Positions 20,141 through 29,913 are shown, counted from the first letter of the stretch. The stretch is DNA of 64,000 nt from Saccharomycopsis fibuligera x Saccharomycopsis cf. fibuligera (GCA_001936135.1 CP012819.1:62001-126000), one strand, 5' to 3'. Notes: generated by a model not told the origin, from the sequence alone. Translations and numbers: made by a program.

Positions 20141-22384
20141 CTACCATTGCTGGTTTTCTTCAAAGTAGTCAACTCTAACGGTGCTACTCAAACGCTTAGA
20201 GATAGACACTCTCATAGAGTCAATAATGTTAGCATGACCACAAGACATGAAAGCCACTGATTTTTCGGCAGTTTCAATTTCATTGGCCACCAATTCGTCA
20301 ACGTTCGGTCTACCCTCCTTGAAAGTAATGTGGTTCAATTGTTTCACAACATCAGCAACATTGAAAGATAAAGCACTCTTTTCCAATTCACCTTCTGTGT
20401 TTTCTTTGCTATTAGCTTCGCTGCTGTCTGCTTTTTCATCGTATTTGTCGCTATAGTGCACGTTGTCATGTAATACAGCGTCTTTGGAAGCATTTGGTCT
20501 AGTAATGTAAATAGTAGTTTGCACATTCAAATCCTTGAGCTTGAGTAATTCTTCATGAAGCCATTCAAGAGATTCGTAATATCTGACAACCCAATACAAT
20601 TTGACTTGCTTCTTGGTTTCAGAACTGCTCAAGTTTCTAGCCAAATCAGTGGCATAGTAGTAAAGACCTGGGATACCGTTCCCGGAAGCGAAAAGGACAG
20701 CTTTGTTGTACTTCTTAATTGGAGTACTGACGCCATATGGGCCTTCGACACTGACTCTGATTTGCAACTTTTGGTTGTTGTTCGGTAAGTTTCTAAGTTT
20801 GTTGGCTAAAGAAGCAGTGATACCATGCTTGACCTTAATGTGGAAAGACAACTCGTTGGAGTTAACAGCGCTGTCCAAGATGGTGAACGGGTGAGACTGC
20901 CAGAAGGACATTGGAGTGAAGAAGTAAACGTAAGCATAAGCACCAGGGTAGGATTTCCAGTACTTTGGTTTTGGCACGATCACCTTCAAAGTATCGTTGG
21001 CAATAAGTTGCACAGTGGCTTTAGGGAATCCAAAGGCAAGGACTCTGAAACCAGAAACCACACGGTCAAAGATCCAAGCAGCAGCGGCGGCATAGTACCA
21101 TTCAGCGTAGCCCTGTGAAGCCGCGTGTCTCCAAGCGCCAAAGATGAAGAAGAAGCCGAAAAGCAAATGGAAGAGCAAGAACGCTTCGTAATGTTTGCTT
21201 CTAAGGGTGTACATGGCATGAACGCAAAGAGCCAAACCGAAAGAAAATGCGACGATACCCCAGCGGAAGTAGTCAGCTTGTAAACGGCTGTGTAGCTTAC
21301 CCAAAGCCTTGGACTGGGAAACAAAAGCACCGGCATGGACAACCATTACGGCAGTCAAGATTCTGGCAGACCATCTGTGGAAGACAATGAAGCTGGACTG
21401 CTTGATACCGGTGAGCCAAATGAGGAAGTTGTTCTTACCGGCGAAAAGGAAAGCAAGCGGAGTAGTAAAGGACAAAATGACGCCACTGCGGTCACCGATG
21501 TATCTGGATATTTCGTTTTGTTTGGTCTTGAAAACGGTGTTTCCCTCAACATGAGTGTAGTGGACGGTCAAAAAGACAATATGGAGGATGAAGTAGCCAA
21601 GAATAACCAAAGACTCCAATCTGGTTGGGACCAAGCCAACCGGAACTTTGGCCAAAAGCACCGGCTGCAAGTGCTTACTTCTGAACAACGGAGGCAAGGT
21701 GACAAATCGTCTCACCGAGTTGGTGAGCTTGTTGGTGCCAGCAGCACGCACAAGACCCGGGAACAAGTATCTGGTCCATTGGTAAACACCGGCAATGAGG
21801 AGGACACCGGCCCAGTAAGCAACGAGGGCAATGCCGTAGCGGAAGCCGTAAGTGACGTTGTCCCATCTGATCTTGGTGGAAAGGTACACGAGTCTGTATT
21901 TCTTGGCTGGCGCAAGAACCGGGCTGGTGGTGACGTCGCCTTTGGTGGCGTTGTAGGTTTTGTTCTTAGAGATGTCGACGAACTGGCCCTTGTACTTGTT
22001 GTAGGCGTCGTGGATCTGCTTTTTAGTGACCTTTGACTTGAGCTTCTTGCAGCCACTGATGATGTACTTGTCGGAAACCTCGTTGAACTCGCCAGAGTGG
22101 TTGTAGTTGCAGTTGGCCAAGGACGCAAGACCCCAGTCTTTAGAGCAGATGCATGGGCTGGTGGTGGCCTTTTTCTTCTTCTGCTGAAAGGCGGCGCTGT
22201 TGGCGAGGGAAACGTCCTTCTTCGAGGAGGACTTGCTGCTTGGGCAGAAGAGAGCAGCAGCAGCGATGGCAGTTTCGCAACCGGTGTAGACGTAAAACTC
22301 GTCTGGGTAGTTTTGGTACGGCGAAGCAGCCGTGAGGTTGAGCAAGCCCAAGAGGGCGGTCAAGAAGATGGCGGCCTTGAACAT
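20141..22384 (-). CDS. FRE-family ferric/cupric reductase
   Basis: 747 aa from the ATG at 22384; an in-frame ATG 31 codons upstream (22477) is less likely because the downstream one opens a clean signal peptide (MFKAAIFLTALLGLLNLTAA). The enzyme moves electrons from cytosolic NADPH through FAD and two haems to extracellular Fe3+ or Cu2+ for reductive uptake. The Cys-containing extracellular N-domain runs to ~residue 170. Membrane helices follow, with two H-x13-H pairs (HRWSARILTAVMVVH and HLLFGFFFIFGAWRH), the bis-haem ligands. HPFTIL at 498 is the FAD-binding motif, GPYG and SGNGIPG mark the nucleotide-binding lobe, and MSCGHANIID lies near the C-terminus. Leucines are TTG/CTC/CTT. The substrate metal and paralogue cannot be set from sequence. 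Confidence 0.9.
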   Translation of the reverse strand: MFKAAIFLTALLGLLNLTAASPYQNYPDEFYVYTGCETAIAAAALFCPSSKSSSKKDVSLANSAAFQQKKKKATTSPCICSKDWGLASLANCNYNHSGEFNEVSDKYIISGCKKLKSKVTKKQIHDAYNKYKGQFVDISKNKTYNATKGDVTTSPVLAPAKKYRLVYLSTKIRWDNVTYGFRYGIALVAYWAGVLLIAGVYQWTRYLFPGLVRAAGTNKLTNSVRRFVTLPPLFRSKHLQPVLLAKVPVGLVPTRLESLVILGYFILHIVFLTVHYTHVEGNTVFKTKQNEISRYIGDRSGVILSFTTPLAFLFAGKNNFLIWLTGIKQSSFIVFHRWSARILTAVMVVHAGAFVSQSKALGKLHSRLQADYFRWGIVAFSFGLALCVHAMYTLRSKHYEAFLLFHLLFGFFFIFGAWRHAASQGYAEWYYAAAAAWIFDRVVSGFRVLAFGFPKATVQLIANDTLKVIVPKPKYWKSYPGAYAYVYFFTPMSFWQSHPFTILDSAVNSNELSFHIKVKHGITASLANKLRNLPNNNQKLQIRVSVEGPYGVSTPIKKYNKAVLFASGNGIPGLYYYATDLARNLSSSETKKQVKLYWVVRYYESLEWLHEELLKLKDLNVQTTIYITRPNASKDAVLHDNVHYSDKYDEKADSSEANSKENTEGELEKSALSFNVADVVKQLNHITFKEGRPNVDELVANEIETAEKSVAFMSCGHANIIDSMRVSISKRLSSTVRVDYFEENQQW

Positions 22385-23430
22385 GGTGCTTGTATGCTGT
22401 GTTTGATGACGAGGCTGAGGACGTGCTTGGCCGTAATCTACAGAACAAAGCGAGACGACTTGGAAGAATCCGCTCAAAGGGCATGCTGGATCCCTGGGAG
22501 AAGACGAGGATGTGCGCGGTATTTAAGTACAGAATGTAGAGTGGATGGACAATAGCATGGCACCATGGACGTGCAGCTGCAACAGGAAAAAAAACCAAGA
22601 AACTACAGTGTAGCAGACAAAAAAGAATAGAAAATAGGGAAAAAAAAAGTTAAAAAAAAAAAAAAAAAAAAAAAAGTAAAAAAGCAAAAAAGAAAAGATG
22701 CAGAGATGGAAATGATAGCGAGGTTTTATCGATTCCATCTGGGGTCCGGCCAATGAGCGCGGGACAAATTGCGCATGCTTACGTTTTGCCGGTAATGCTT
22801 AGCTAGCAGCCCATGCATGAGCGGCAGGACGAAGACAGATGTGCCCGTAAACCGCAGGAAACGCAAGGCGACACCAGCCAAGAAAAGAACCAGAAGAGCC
22901 AGAAGAGCCAGAAGAAGAAGAAGCAGCAGCAGCTCTAGCAGCAGCAGGAGCCGGAGCTGGGTCTGAAGCGAACCAATATGGCACTGTTTTCGAGGAGCAA
23001 AGGGCAGCGGGAGCAGCAGCAGAGACCGCAGCGCGCTACTGGTCTGGCCGACAAGAGGCACCCCGTGAAAAAAGAGGCTGCATTGATCTAGTGCGAAACA
23101 AAGACTTGCAGCTATTGTTCTCAGGCCTCTTTTCTATTTTCTTGCCCCTTTGGGTGAGTGTAGTTGCACGCCGAGCAGTGCTTACAGGTTCGGCGAGGCA
23201 CAAACAATAGCGCGCATTCCCGGACAGCTGCGGATGACAATCGCAGCGGTGCGTGGCCGCGCAGCGACAATTGGCGTTGGCGCTAGCGTTGGCGCTGGCG
23301 CTGGCACCGATAATGGATGGAGTGAACTGGACTGGCGGCGATCGAAGATCGATCTGGGCCGTGTGGCCAATGGCAGGCTCGAGAACCGTCAGCTGTGGTC
23401 GGGCCCCACCTGTCAAGCTAACGGGGCCCA

Positions 23431-23488
23431 AGAGGCTCCAAGAGGCTCCAAGAAGCTCCAAGAGGCTCCAAGAGGCTCCAAGAGGCTG
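23431..23488 (+). repeat. 10-bp AGAGGCTCCA minisatellite
   Basis: Nearly six copies of AGAGGCTCCA, one with a single change (AGAAGCTCCA). It lies in the GC-rich spacer between the ferric reductase and the thioesterase. Confidence 0.93.
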
Positions 23489-24100
23489 TCTTCTGGGCGT
23501 ACTCGCGGTCGTTGGGAGAACCAGGTTTGCGCCTGCGGCTGCCCGACGACGACTGCTCACACTGGCACCCGCTCTCGGAGATCCGTCCAGAATCTGGGTG
23601 GAGGCGCGAGTGAAAATTTTGCTGGTGTTTTTACTTTTTTTTTTTTTTTTTTCTATTTTTGTGTGGTGCCGAGGCACAATGTGGCAGAATGCGCCGCCAT
23701 GCGCCGCCATGCTCCAATATGCTCGATGCGGCGCAAATCGGGATACAGGCCCCGCAAACGTGACCTGACAGTAGTCGGCCCGGGACCCACACCGGTCGTC
23801 TCCCTCCAGCACTGCAACATTGTCTCCCAAAACAGCAATGTTTCCAGCAGCCACGCACCGCATCGTGCCGCAGATGGACGAGATATCCAGCCGGCCGGCT
23901 TCCCGCGCTGGCAACCACCGCTACTAATCTTATCCATCTTGATCAGTGGGCGCGGCCTGTCTTGCGATCCCAGGCCTGCCTCCGTTTCGGGGGCAGCGTC
24001 CGCTTGCTTTTCCCTTTTCCTTTCTCTTCTGCCAAGCCACACATACAGCACCGCTTCAGATTTTGCCTTACTTGCTTTTGCGCCCTGCGGCCAGTCGTTT

Positions 24101-24170
24101 GCCGCTGGCGCCCAGTCTCCGTTGCTGGCGCCCAGTCTCCGTTGCTGGCGCCCAGTCTCCGTCGCTGGGC
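24101..24170 (+). repeat. 20-bp minisatellite
   Basis: Three full copies of a 20-bp unit (GTTGCTGGCGCCCAGTCTCC; the first begins GCCGCTGG) and a partial fourth, about 410 bp upstream of the thioesterase ATG. Confidence 0.93.
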
Positions 24171-24433
24171 TTTCTTGTCGTCGACTTTCCACCAGACAGA
24201 CGTGCCGTCGTCGCCACATGCGCCCGCAGCGAACTGTGCGTGCTCCGCCCTTGCACCACCCGTGCGCCGCCCTTGCACCAATTTACGTCAGGGTAACATG
24301 TGTGTCAGGTGCCTCTCTTGCACCGCTTTCCGCGCGCCGCTCTCACGTGTCGCCGGCCCCGTCGTGGCCGGCCGCGGGAAACAACAGAGCCAGGACACAC
24401 ATACTTACCGGACACGTACTGGACACGTACAAA

Positions 24434-24463
24434 GCTCAGAGCTCAGAGCTCAGAGCTCAGAGC
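24434..24463 (+). repeat. 7-bp GCTCAGA repeat in the thioesterase promoter
   Basis: Just over four copies of GCTCAGA, ending about 110 bp upstream of the thioesterase start. Confidence 0.9.
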
Positions 24464-24575
24464 ACACTTGGACACACACCACTAGCAAGCAAACGGCGGC
24501 GCGCTCTACACAAAAACAAGAAGAACGCCCTGCAAACAAACCGCCCTTACGACCCAAGAAAAGACAAGACCCAGC

Positions 24576-25331
24576 ATGTCCGCGGTTCGCATCAACTCTC
24601 TCAAACAGCCCGCCAGAAGCGCGGTCATTTTCCTCCACGGCCTCGGCGACACGGGTGCCGGCTGGACGTTTCTCGCGGACGAGGCCCAGCAGCTTACGCA
24701 ACAGCCCGGGTCACCGTACTATGGCAGGTTCGACCACACCAGGTTCGTCTTCCCTAACGCGCCGGTGCAGCCGGTCACCGTGAACCACGGGCAGGCCATG
24801 CCCTCGTGGTTCGACTTGCACACGTTGGGGAGCGACAGTCTCCAGGAGCTTCTCGACACGCAGCGCGAAGACGCCGCGGGCGTCTTGCGCGCTGTCGGCG
24901 CCATCGACAGACACGTCGAGGAGCTCCTCAGCGACAAGACCGCGCAGATCGAGCCGGAGAACATCGTTGTCGGCGGCTTCAGCCAGGGCGCCGCGTTGGC
25001 GCTTGCCTCCGCGGTGCTCCAGGACCGCAAGCTCGGCGGCTTCATCTCGCTCTCTGGGTTTTTGCGTATCCGCGACGTGTTGTTGAGCAAGGCCGCGCTG
25101 GTGGGCGGCGCCGCCCGGTTGGCCAACTTCGAGACCCCGGTATTGCACTGCCATGGCGATGCCGACCCCGTGGTCCAGTACAAGTTCGGGTTGTACACCA
25201 AAGACTTCTACAAGAAGGAGCTTCGCTTGCCCAACTACAGGTTCTTGAGAATCAGCAACATGCCGCACTCCGTGTTCCCGGAGGAGCTCCAGGAGGTGTA
25301 CAAGTTTATTGCCGACGGCGTCAGCGGCTGA
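24576..25331 (+). CDS. TML25: Acyl-protein thioesterase 1 homologue
   Basis: A 251-aa alpha/beta hydrolase that removes palmitate from S-acylated proteins in the cytosol (S. cerevisiae Tml25/YLR118C; human LYPLA1). Visible signatures: FLHGLGDTGAGW at the oxyanion strand, PNAPVQPVTVNHGQAMPSWFD, the nucleophile elbow GGFSQGAALA with its Ser, CHGDADPVV with the catalytic Asp, and MPHSVFPEE with the catalytic His. Length fits the family (~225-235 aa). The gene is very GC-rich at third positions, but 28 of its 29 Leu-type codons are CTC, CTT or TTG and only one is CTG (residue in KAALVGG). In the CUG-Ser code that residue would be Ser. It is convergent with HNT2 across a trinucleotide repeat. Confidence 0.92.
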   Translation: MSAVRINSLKQPARSAVIFLHGLGDTGAGWTFLADEAQQLTQQPGSPYYGRFDHTRFVFPNAPVQPVTVNHGQAMPSWFDLHTLGSDSLQELLDTQREDAAGVLRAVGAIDRHVEELLSDKTAQIEPENIVVGGFSQGAALALASAVLQDRKLGGFISLSGFLRIRDVLLSKAALVGGAARLANFETPVLHCHGDADPVVQYKFGLYTKDFYKKELRLPNYRFLRISNMPHSVFPEELQEVYKFIADGVSG

Positions 25332-25490
25332 GACGCTGTGTCCGGCCGACAACTGAGGAGGGCGTATATACTATGCTACTTGGCAAACATGCTAACTGAA
25401 TGTATATTGGTATTTACAGCGCGCTGTGCACCGTGCTGCGCTTTGCAAAGCTGCCACCGGTGCTTTCTGGAACGTAGCGACGCGGCGCGG

Positions 25491-25561
<71 letters not shown>
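25332..25561. other. Convergent spacer holding a (CTG)10(CCG)13 repeat
   Basis: 230 bp between the stops of the thioesterase (25331) and HNT2 (25562). Most of the right third is the trinucleotide repeat listed next. Confidence 0.8.

Positions 25562-25562
<1 letters not shown>
25492..25562 (+). repeat. (CTG)10(CCG)13 trinucleotide repeat
   Basis: Ten CTG then thirteen CCG triplets, uninterrupted. On the reverse strand it directly follows the HNT2 TAG stop (25564-25562) and stays in its frame, where it would code about 23 alanines if the stop were read through. Confidence 0.97.
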
Positions 25563-26119
25563 TACGGCGAGGCCGCGGCCGCGCCCATGTACTCCCTCAT
25601 TTTCTGCCTCAACAAGTCTGCTTCCTCCCTCATCTCTCTGCTGCTGCGGGGCTGCCTTTCGCTGTCGTGCGGCACCCACTCGACGTCCTGGGGATCCGGC
25701 CCGGCGCTGAGCCTCTGCAACTCCTCGAGTAGAAAGCTCTTGCGCACGTCGGCGTCGAACTTGTCTATCATGTCATAGATCCGGTCCCCGAAGTTCCTGG
25801 TCTCGTGCCGCGGGATGATGTGGGTGTGCAAATGGGGAACCGACTGTCCTGCCAGCGGACCGTCCTGAATGGCGATGTTTAGCGCGTCGGCCTTGTAGTG
25901 GTGCTCGATGAACCTGCTGACGCTGCGGATGGTGCGCATGTAGTCTTGGGACTCTGTGTCGGTGAGGTCCCTGAGACGGCGCACTGCTCTGTTCGAGACG
26001 ACAAGCACATGCCCGGGGACAATTGGCTTCAAGTTGACGAGGGCAAAGCTGTGCGCCGACTTGAAGAACACCTGGTCGTTGACGAGGAAACGGTAGAAGT
26101 AGTAGTCTGCGATGGCCAT
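25562..26119 (-). CDS. HNT2: Fhit-type HIT hydrolase (dinucleoside triphosphatase)
   Basis: A 185-aa protein of the histidine triad family. It starts DYYFYRFLVNDQVFFKSAHS, continues ALVNLKPIVPGHVLV as in Fhit and yeast Hnt2, and carries the HIT motif in VPHLHTHIIPRH (H-x-H-x-H). The reaction is hydrolysis of Ap3A to AMP and ADP; the cellular role is poorly defined. The C-terminal extension is acidic/basic and ends GAAAASP right at the trinucleotide repeat. No intron is needed to read it. It is divergent from the second zinc-cluster gene and convergent with the thioesterase. Confidence 0.92.
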
Positions 26120-26535
26120 TCTGGTGCGGTTGGCAGCGGGGATAGCGCGGAGAGGAAGAGCAGCAAACGGAGCTTATGGCGTGTGTGTGTCTGTGTGTCT
26201 GTGTGTCCGGTGTCCAGTGTCCAGTGTCCAGTGTCCAGAGTCCTGTATCGTGTATCTTGTATCGTGTATCTTGTATCGTGTATCTTGTGTGCCACAACAG
26301 CATCGCCGTGGTCGATTTCTGTTTGCTTGCCGGTGCGGTGCGCGCGCGGGTGCGTGCTACACGCACTCCGCGGGAGTGCCCTCCCCGCGACGAAATACGC
26401 GGCTATATCCAGAAAGATTATCAACAGAGCCCAGTCAACATCAACATCAGTCAGCACTGATCGCCCCCGGAAGCGTCCCGCCACAACTGTCAGTCCCTTG
26501 GCCGCCATCCCACAACTGGACTCGCCTGCCGCCCA
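26120..26535. promoter_or_regulatory. Divergent promoter of HNT2 and the zinc-cluster gene, with minisatellites
   Basis: 416 bp between two divergent ATGs. A GT-rich run (26180-26209) leads into copies of GTGTCCA (7 bp, ~26206-26239) and then alternating TGTATCG/TGTATCT (7 or 14 bp, ~26243-26289). No specific factor site is claimed. Confidence 0.7.
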
Positions 26536-29500
26536 ATGAGCAAGAGACCCATAGCAGACCAGGACCGCAGCGCCGAAATCCCGCCTGCCATCAAGGACTT
26601 TGCCCAAAAGTGGCGCCAGGTCCGCGCCTGTGCCCGCTGCCACCGGCTCAAGATGAAGTGTGCTTACGACGATCCCACGTTCGCTTCTTGCAAGCGCTGT
26701 TTCGCGGCTGGTGTAGAGTGCTCTCCAGACTATGATCCCACCAGCAAGTACAAAGTGGCCAGGCCGAGAAAGAAACACAAGATTGTCAGCATTCCCGACT
26801 TCAAGCATCTCGCGGCCTACATCAGCAAGCTCCAGGCCAGCAGCAACGTCGTCAATGCTGACAGCAACGCAGCGCACCAGGAGGGCGCCAGCGGTGGCCC
26901 CAGCAGCGCCGGTGGCGCGACTGCGACCACCGCCGGCGGGAGTGATTCCAGCGAAAGACTCAGGGCGTCGCTTGTCGAGGAAATCAGCGGGCTAAGGAAC
27001 GTCAGGCTACAGCTCACCAACTTCGTTTCCCAGATCGATAACTTGGTGAGCCAGAAGCAGATATTGATGAAGCACGCCGAAGGCACAGCTCGCGACTCGA
27101 GCGCCCCTGGAAACCGCAGTGCTGGCCAGGTGCTGCAAGAGTCCTCGCAGGCGCTGTCGCCGATGCTGGCCAGCAGCGCCGGCACCCCCCGGCTTCCCCC
27201 AAGTATCATCACGCCCCAAAACTTGCCTATTATTCCGTTTGAAAAGAACCTCGTCCAGGAAATCATCAGATTGCAGTATTTGACCGTCGATGTCATCACG
27301 GAAAAATTCGAATTTTTCAAAAACAACTTGCTCATATACTGGCCGGTAATCCAGCTCCCCAGTTCTTGCTCCGTCGATTACCTAATCAGAAACAAGCCGT
27401 TGCTACTCTTGACATGCATTGTTACCAGCTGTGTCACTTCCAATGACTTGCTTCTATACAATATCCTATCATACTACTTGGACATTAATCTCTCGCACCG
27501 CATCTTTGTCAAGGGCACTTTGGGCATCGACATTATCCAGTGCTACCTTATCTTGTCCATATGGAACCCGCCGCCAAAGAAATGGGGTACTTTCAAGCAC
27601 CAGCTCCATTTGTTGACCAGCTTAAACTTGAGCTTGGTGGTGGACTTGAGCTCCAAATGCGAACAGTTGCTCTTGGATAAAGACGACGGCCAGCCGTTGG
27701 GGTTTGCCGAGGATGAGTTGGTCAGGTTGTTTTTGATGGTGTATGCTTCTTGCGGATCCCTCGGTTTAAGCTTGCCAAAATTCAAATTGGTCTCTTGGAC
27801 AGCAAGTCATCATTTGGCATGCAACTATTTGTACAATAAAATCAGCGCCAGCGCCAGCACCAGCGATAACGGAATTGCGCCCGGCCAGGATAGAACTGAC
27901 ATTTTCATTTACTATATATCCCGCCTCATTTGCATTGGCCAAGAAATTGCTGTTCAGTTAGAAAATCTCACTGCCGGCAAATTGGAAAACCATGATGATC
28001 CTCAAGCCATTTCCGACTTCATTGCTACCTATGAAGACAAACTTCTCAAGCTCATGCTAGAATACAGACTTACCGACCCAAGCATGCAGTCGTATGAAAA
28101 TAGCCTTGTTGGGCTAACATACCAGCAGATATTGATCACCATTTATGACCACTTGATCTATAAGAACTTGTCCTCGTCGCTTATTTTCTTCGTCAGCAGC
28201 TCCCTCAACAAGAAAATTGTCAACAAACATACAGACAACGCCTACAATTCATACAAGCTTTCAATACAAGTGCTCAAAAAGCTCATTGTTGTTTGTAAAC
28301 GGCTTATTGATAATTTCTTGTTCACTGCCGACAAGTCACTACACATCCCGACCTTTTTCAATTATCGACCAATGAACTCCATAATCAGTTTAATCAAGGC
28401 AAAGATTCTTATCAAACTTTTGATTTATGAGTTTATTTACGAAGGTGCTAAGGGAGACGTGCTGAGCAATTCCGCCAGTGGTGAAACTATAAACGAGGAG
28501 CTTATTTCTGACATCAGCAATATGGATTTCAACATAAAAAGTTTTTTCAATCACTTTTATAAAAAATACGAAGGTTACGCGAATAGGTCAATGGTGTTTG
28601 AGAAAATGTTCACTATCGTAAAGAAAATGAAAAAATTGATCAAATTGGTTGATACAATATTGAATCGCAAAAACCCGAAAAATCAAAGCATCACAATGAT
28701 GTCTAACAGTGAGAATACCAGTACCACTTCTGTAAACAAAAATAACAATATCAATAACGACAGCCACACTGCTGCAAATGAAGGTGTCCAAACACCATCC
28801 AATGAAACCATTGCTGGCTTCACATTCCACACTGACGAAAAGACCCCCAGTTCCACAAGCGCATCGCGTGCTCATCCAGGAAATGATACTGATCGGCAAG
28901 AGATCAATCTCACAGTGACTTCCAATTTGGCCAACAACGATTTGTTGAACTTGTTGTATGAACTTGGCAAGGAAAAAGCAGTAGAAAACATTGAAATGTT
29001 TGAACTTAATGAGGAGATCAGAAAAAGACGGAAGTTAATGTATAAGAGGGAACAAAGTGAACAACAGCAGCTGCAAAAGAACAGCTCAGCTCAAAAAGCA
29101 GTTGTGACGGATATTGGAAAACTGGGGAACGGAAAGCTGCCCGCGAGCTCGAACGATTTTGGCGTCGGAAAAGCGCCTGCTATAAGTAGCACGAACCATA
29201 AGCAGCAGCTGCTGCAACAGCAAGAACAGCATAAGAGGAACCAGCACAAACAGCAGTCCCTCAATTCTAACAATCACTCGATTGATGCTGATTCTCAAGT
29301 AAATTACCTTTTTAGAGAAATTTTTTCGCATAATGTTTTTGACGACATGATTAATGGTGAACTTAACTTTGACTTTGAACCAGTTCATGAAAGCGCGGTG
29401 GCAAGTGAAGCAAGTGCAGCAGATTTGCAAATTAATAATGATTCTCTGCTCACAACTGCTCTGCTGGTAAACGAGGATTCCACAGCGCCATTGGCAGCAA

Positions 29501-29913
29501 ATCCTACGGCAAATGCTCATACTTATTCCGGATCTGCCAGCAATCATACCAGCCATAGCGTTGGTAACAATAATAACAATATCCTGCTATATAACAAAGG
29601 GCACAATATCAATCAGTTTTTGGCGTCACCATCAGAAGACTTGTTTGGCTACGATTATCTATTTCGCCATCCGCAGGCAGGTGGTGCTAGTGGTACGGAT
29701 GACTTAGTCGCACAAGATTTGGCAACTTCGCATAGCTTTGCAAGCACTACTTCGGTGGTGGATGATTACAATAATCAATTTTGGACAAATCAGAGTAACA
29801 ACAATAATAACAACAATAATGATGGACGTGGAGAAAATGGTGAAGACGACGAAAACGGAATCGGATTCGGCGTTAACGGCAGAAATGGGTTTGAAGGGTT
29901 TAGTTTTGGCTAG
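26536..29913 (+). CDS. Zn2Cys6 transcription factor, unassigned
   Basis: A 1,125-aa protein. The zinc cluster is C32-x2-C35-x6-C42-x9-C52-x2-C55-x6-C62 in the context RACARCHRLKMKC, followed by a basic linker ARPRKKHK, the usual DNA-contact/linker arrangement. Residues ~225-620 read as the fungal-specific helical middle domain (for example NKPLLLLTCIVTSCVTSNDL). The last ~400 residues are Gln/Asn/Ser-rich with likely activation segments and an Asn run near the C-terminus. The target genes are unknown. The first ~700 bp are strongly GC-rich and the rest AT-rich. CTG triplets cluster in a Ser-rich linker (residues ~199-215), which would be even more Ser-rich if CTG is Ser. Confidence 0.85.
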   Translation: MSKRPIADQDRSAEIPPAIKDFAQKWRQVRACARCHRLKMKCAYDDPTFASCKRCFAAGVECSPDYDPTSKYKVARPRKKHKIVSIPDFKHLAAYISKLQASSNVVNADSNAAHQEGASGGPSSAGGATATTAGGSDSSERLRASLVEEISGLRNVRLQLTNFVSQIDNLVSQKQILMKHAEGTARDSSAPGNRSAGQVLQESSQALSPMLASSAGTPRLPPSIITPQNLPIIPFEKNLVQEIIRLQYLTVDVITEKFEFFKNNLLIYWPVIQLPSSCSVDYLIRNKPLLLLTCIVTSCVTSNDLLLYNILSYYLDINLSHRIFVKGTLGIDIIQCYLILSIWNPPPKKWGTFKHQLHLLTSLNLSLVVDLSSKCEQLLLDKDDGQPLGFAEDELVRLFLMVYASCGSLGLSLPKFKLVSWTASHHLACNYLYNKISASASTSDNGIAPGQDRTDIFIYYISRLICIGQEIAVQLENLTAGKLENHDDPQAISDFIATYEDKLLKLMLEYRLTDPSMQSYENSLVGLTYQQILITIYDHLIYKNLSSSLIFFVSSSLNKKIVNKHTDNAYNSYKLSIQVLKKLIVVCKRLIDNFLFTADKSLHIPTFFNYRPMNSIISLIKAKILIKLLIYEFIYEGAKGDVLSNSASGETINEELISDISNMDFNIKSFFNHFYKKYEGYANRSMVFEKMFTIVKKMKKLIKLVDTILNRKNPKNQSITMMSNSENTSTTSVNKNNNINNDSHTAANEGVQTPSNETIAGFTFHTDEKTPSSTSASRAHPGNDTDRQEINLTVTSNLANNDLLNLLYELGKEKAVENIEMFELNEEIRKRRKLMYKREQSEQQQLQKNSSAQKAVVTDIGKLGNGKLPASSNDFGVGKAPAISSTNHKQQLLQQQEQHKRNQHKQQSLNSNNHSIDADSQVNYLFREIFSHNVFDDMINGELNFDFEPVHESAVASEASAADLQINNDSLLTTALLVNEDSTAPLAANPTANAHTYSGSASNHTSHSVGNNNNNILLYNKGHNINQFLASPSEDLFGYDYLFRHPQAGGASGTDDLVAQDLATSHSFASTTSVVDDYNNQFWTNQSNNNNNNNNDGRGENGEDDENGIGFGVNGRNGFEGFSFG

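Larger units (their letters stand above)
22385..24575. other. 2.2-kb GC-rich intergenic region with several minisatellites
   Basis: Upstream of two divergent genes (FRE leftward, thioesterase rightward). Base composition changes near 22,700 from A-rich (24-nt A run at 22652-22675) to clearly GC-rich. Long open frames on both strands overlap each other throughout, as expected of GC-rich DNA poor in stop codons; none shows a known domain. Three separate minisatellites are listed. Strings such as GGCGCTAGCGTTGGCGCTGG (23277-23305) add to the low complexity. Confidence 0.55.

Noticed and set aside
21335-22036. Forward 233-aa frame opposite the ferric reductase
   Set aside because: Antisense shadow; the reverse strand carries all the reductase motifs in order.
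20141-22477. 778-aa ferric reductase reading starting at 22477
   Set aside because: It would bury a good signal peptide 31 residues inside the protein; the downstream ATG at 22384 is preferred.
23150-24757. Long forward open frame (535 aa) and several overlapping frames on both strands in the GC-rich spacer
   Set aside because: GC-rich, stop-poor DNA opens all frames; the readings are low-complexity, have no domain, and the forward frame overlaps the start of the thioesterase.
22700-27300. Horizontal transfer as the source of the GC-rich genes
   Set aside because: The composition changes inside one gene, CTG is still avoided, and the proteins look like ordinary yeast orthologues.
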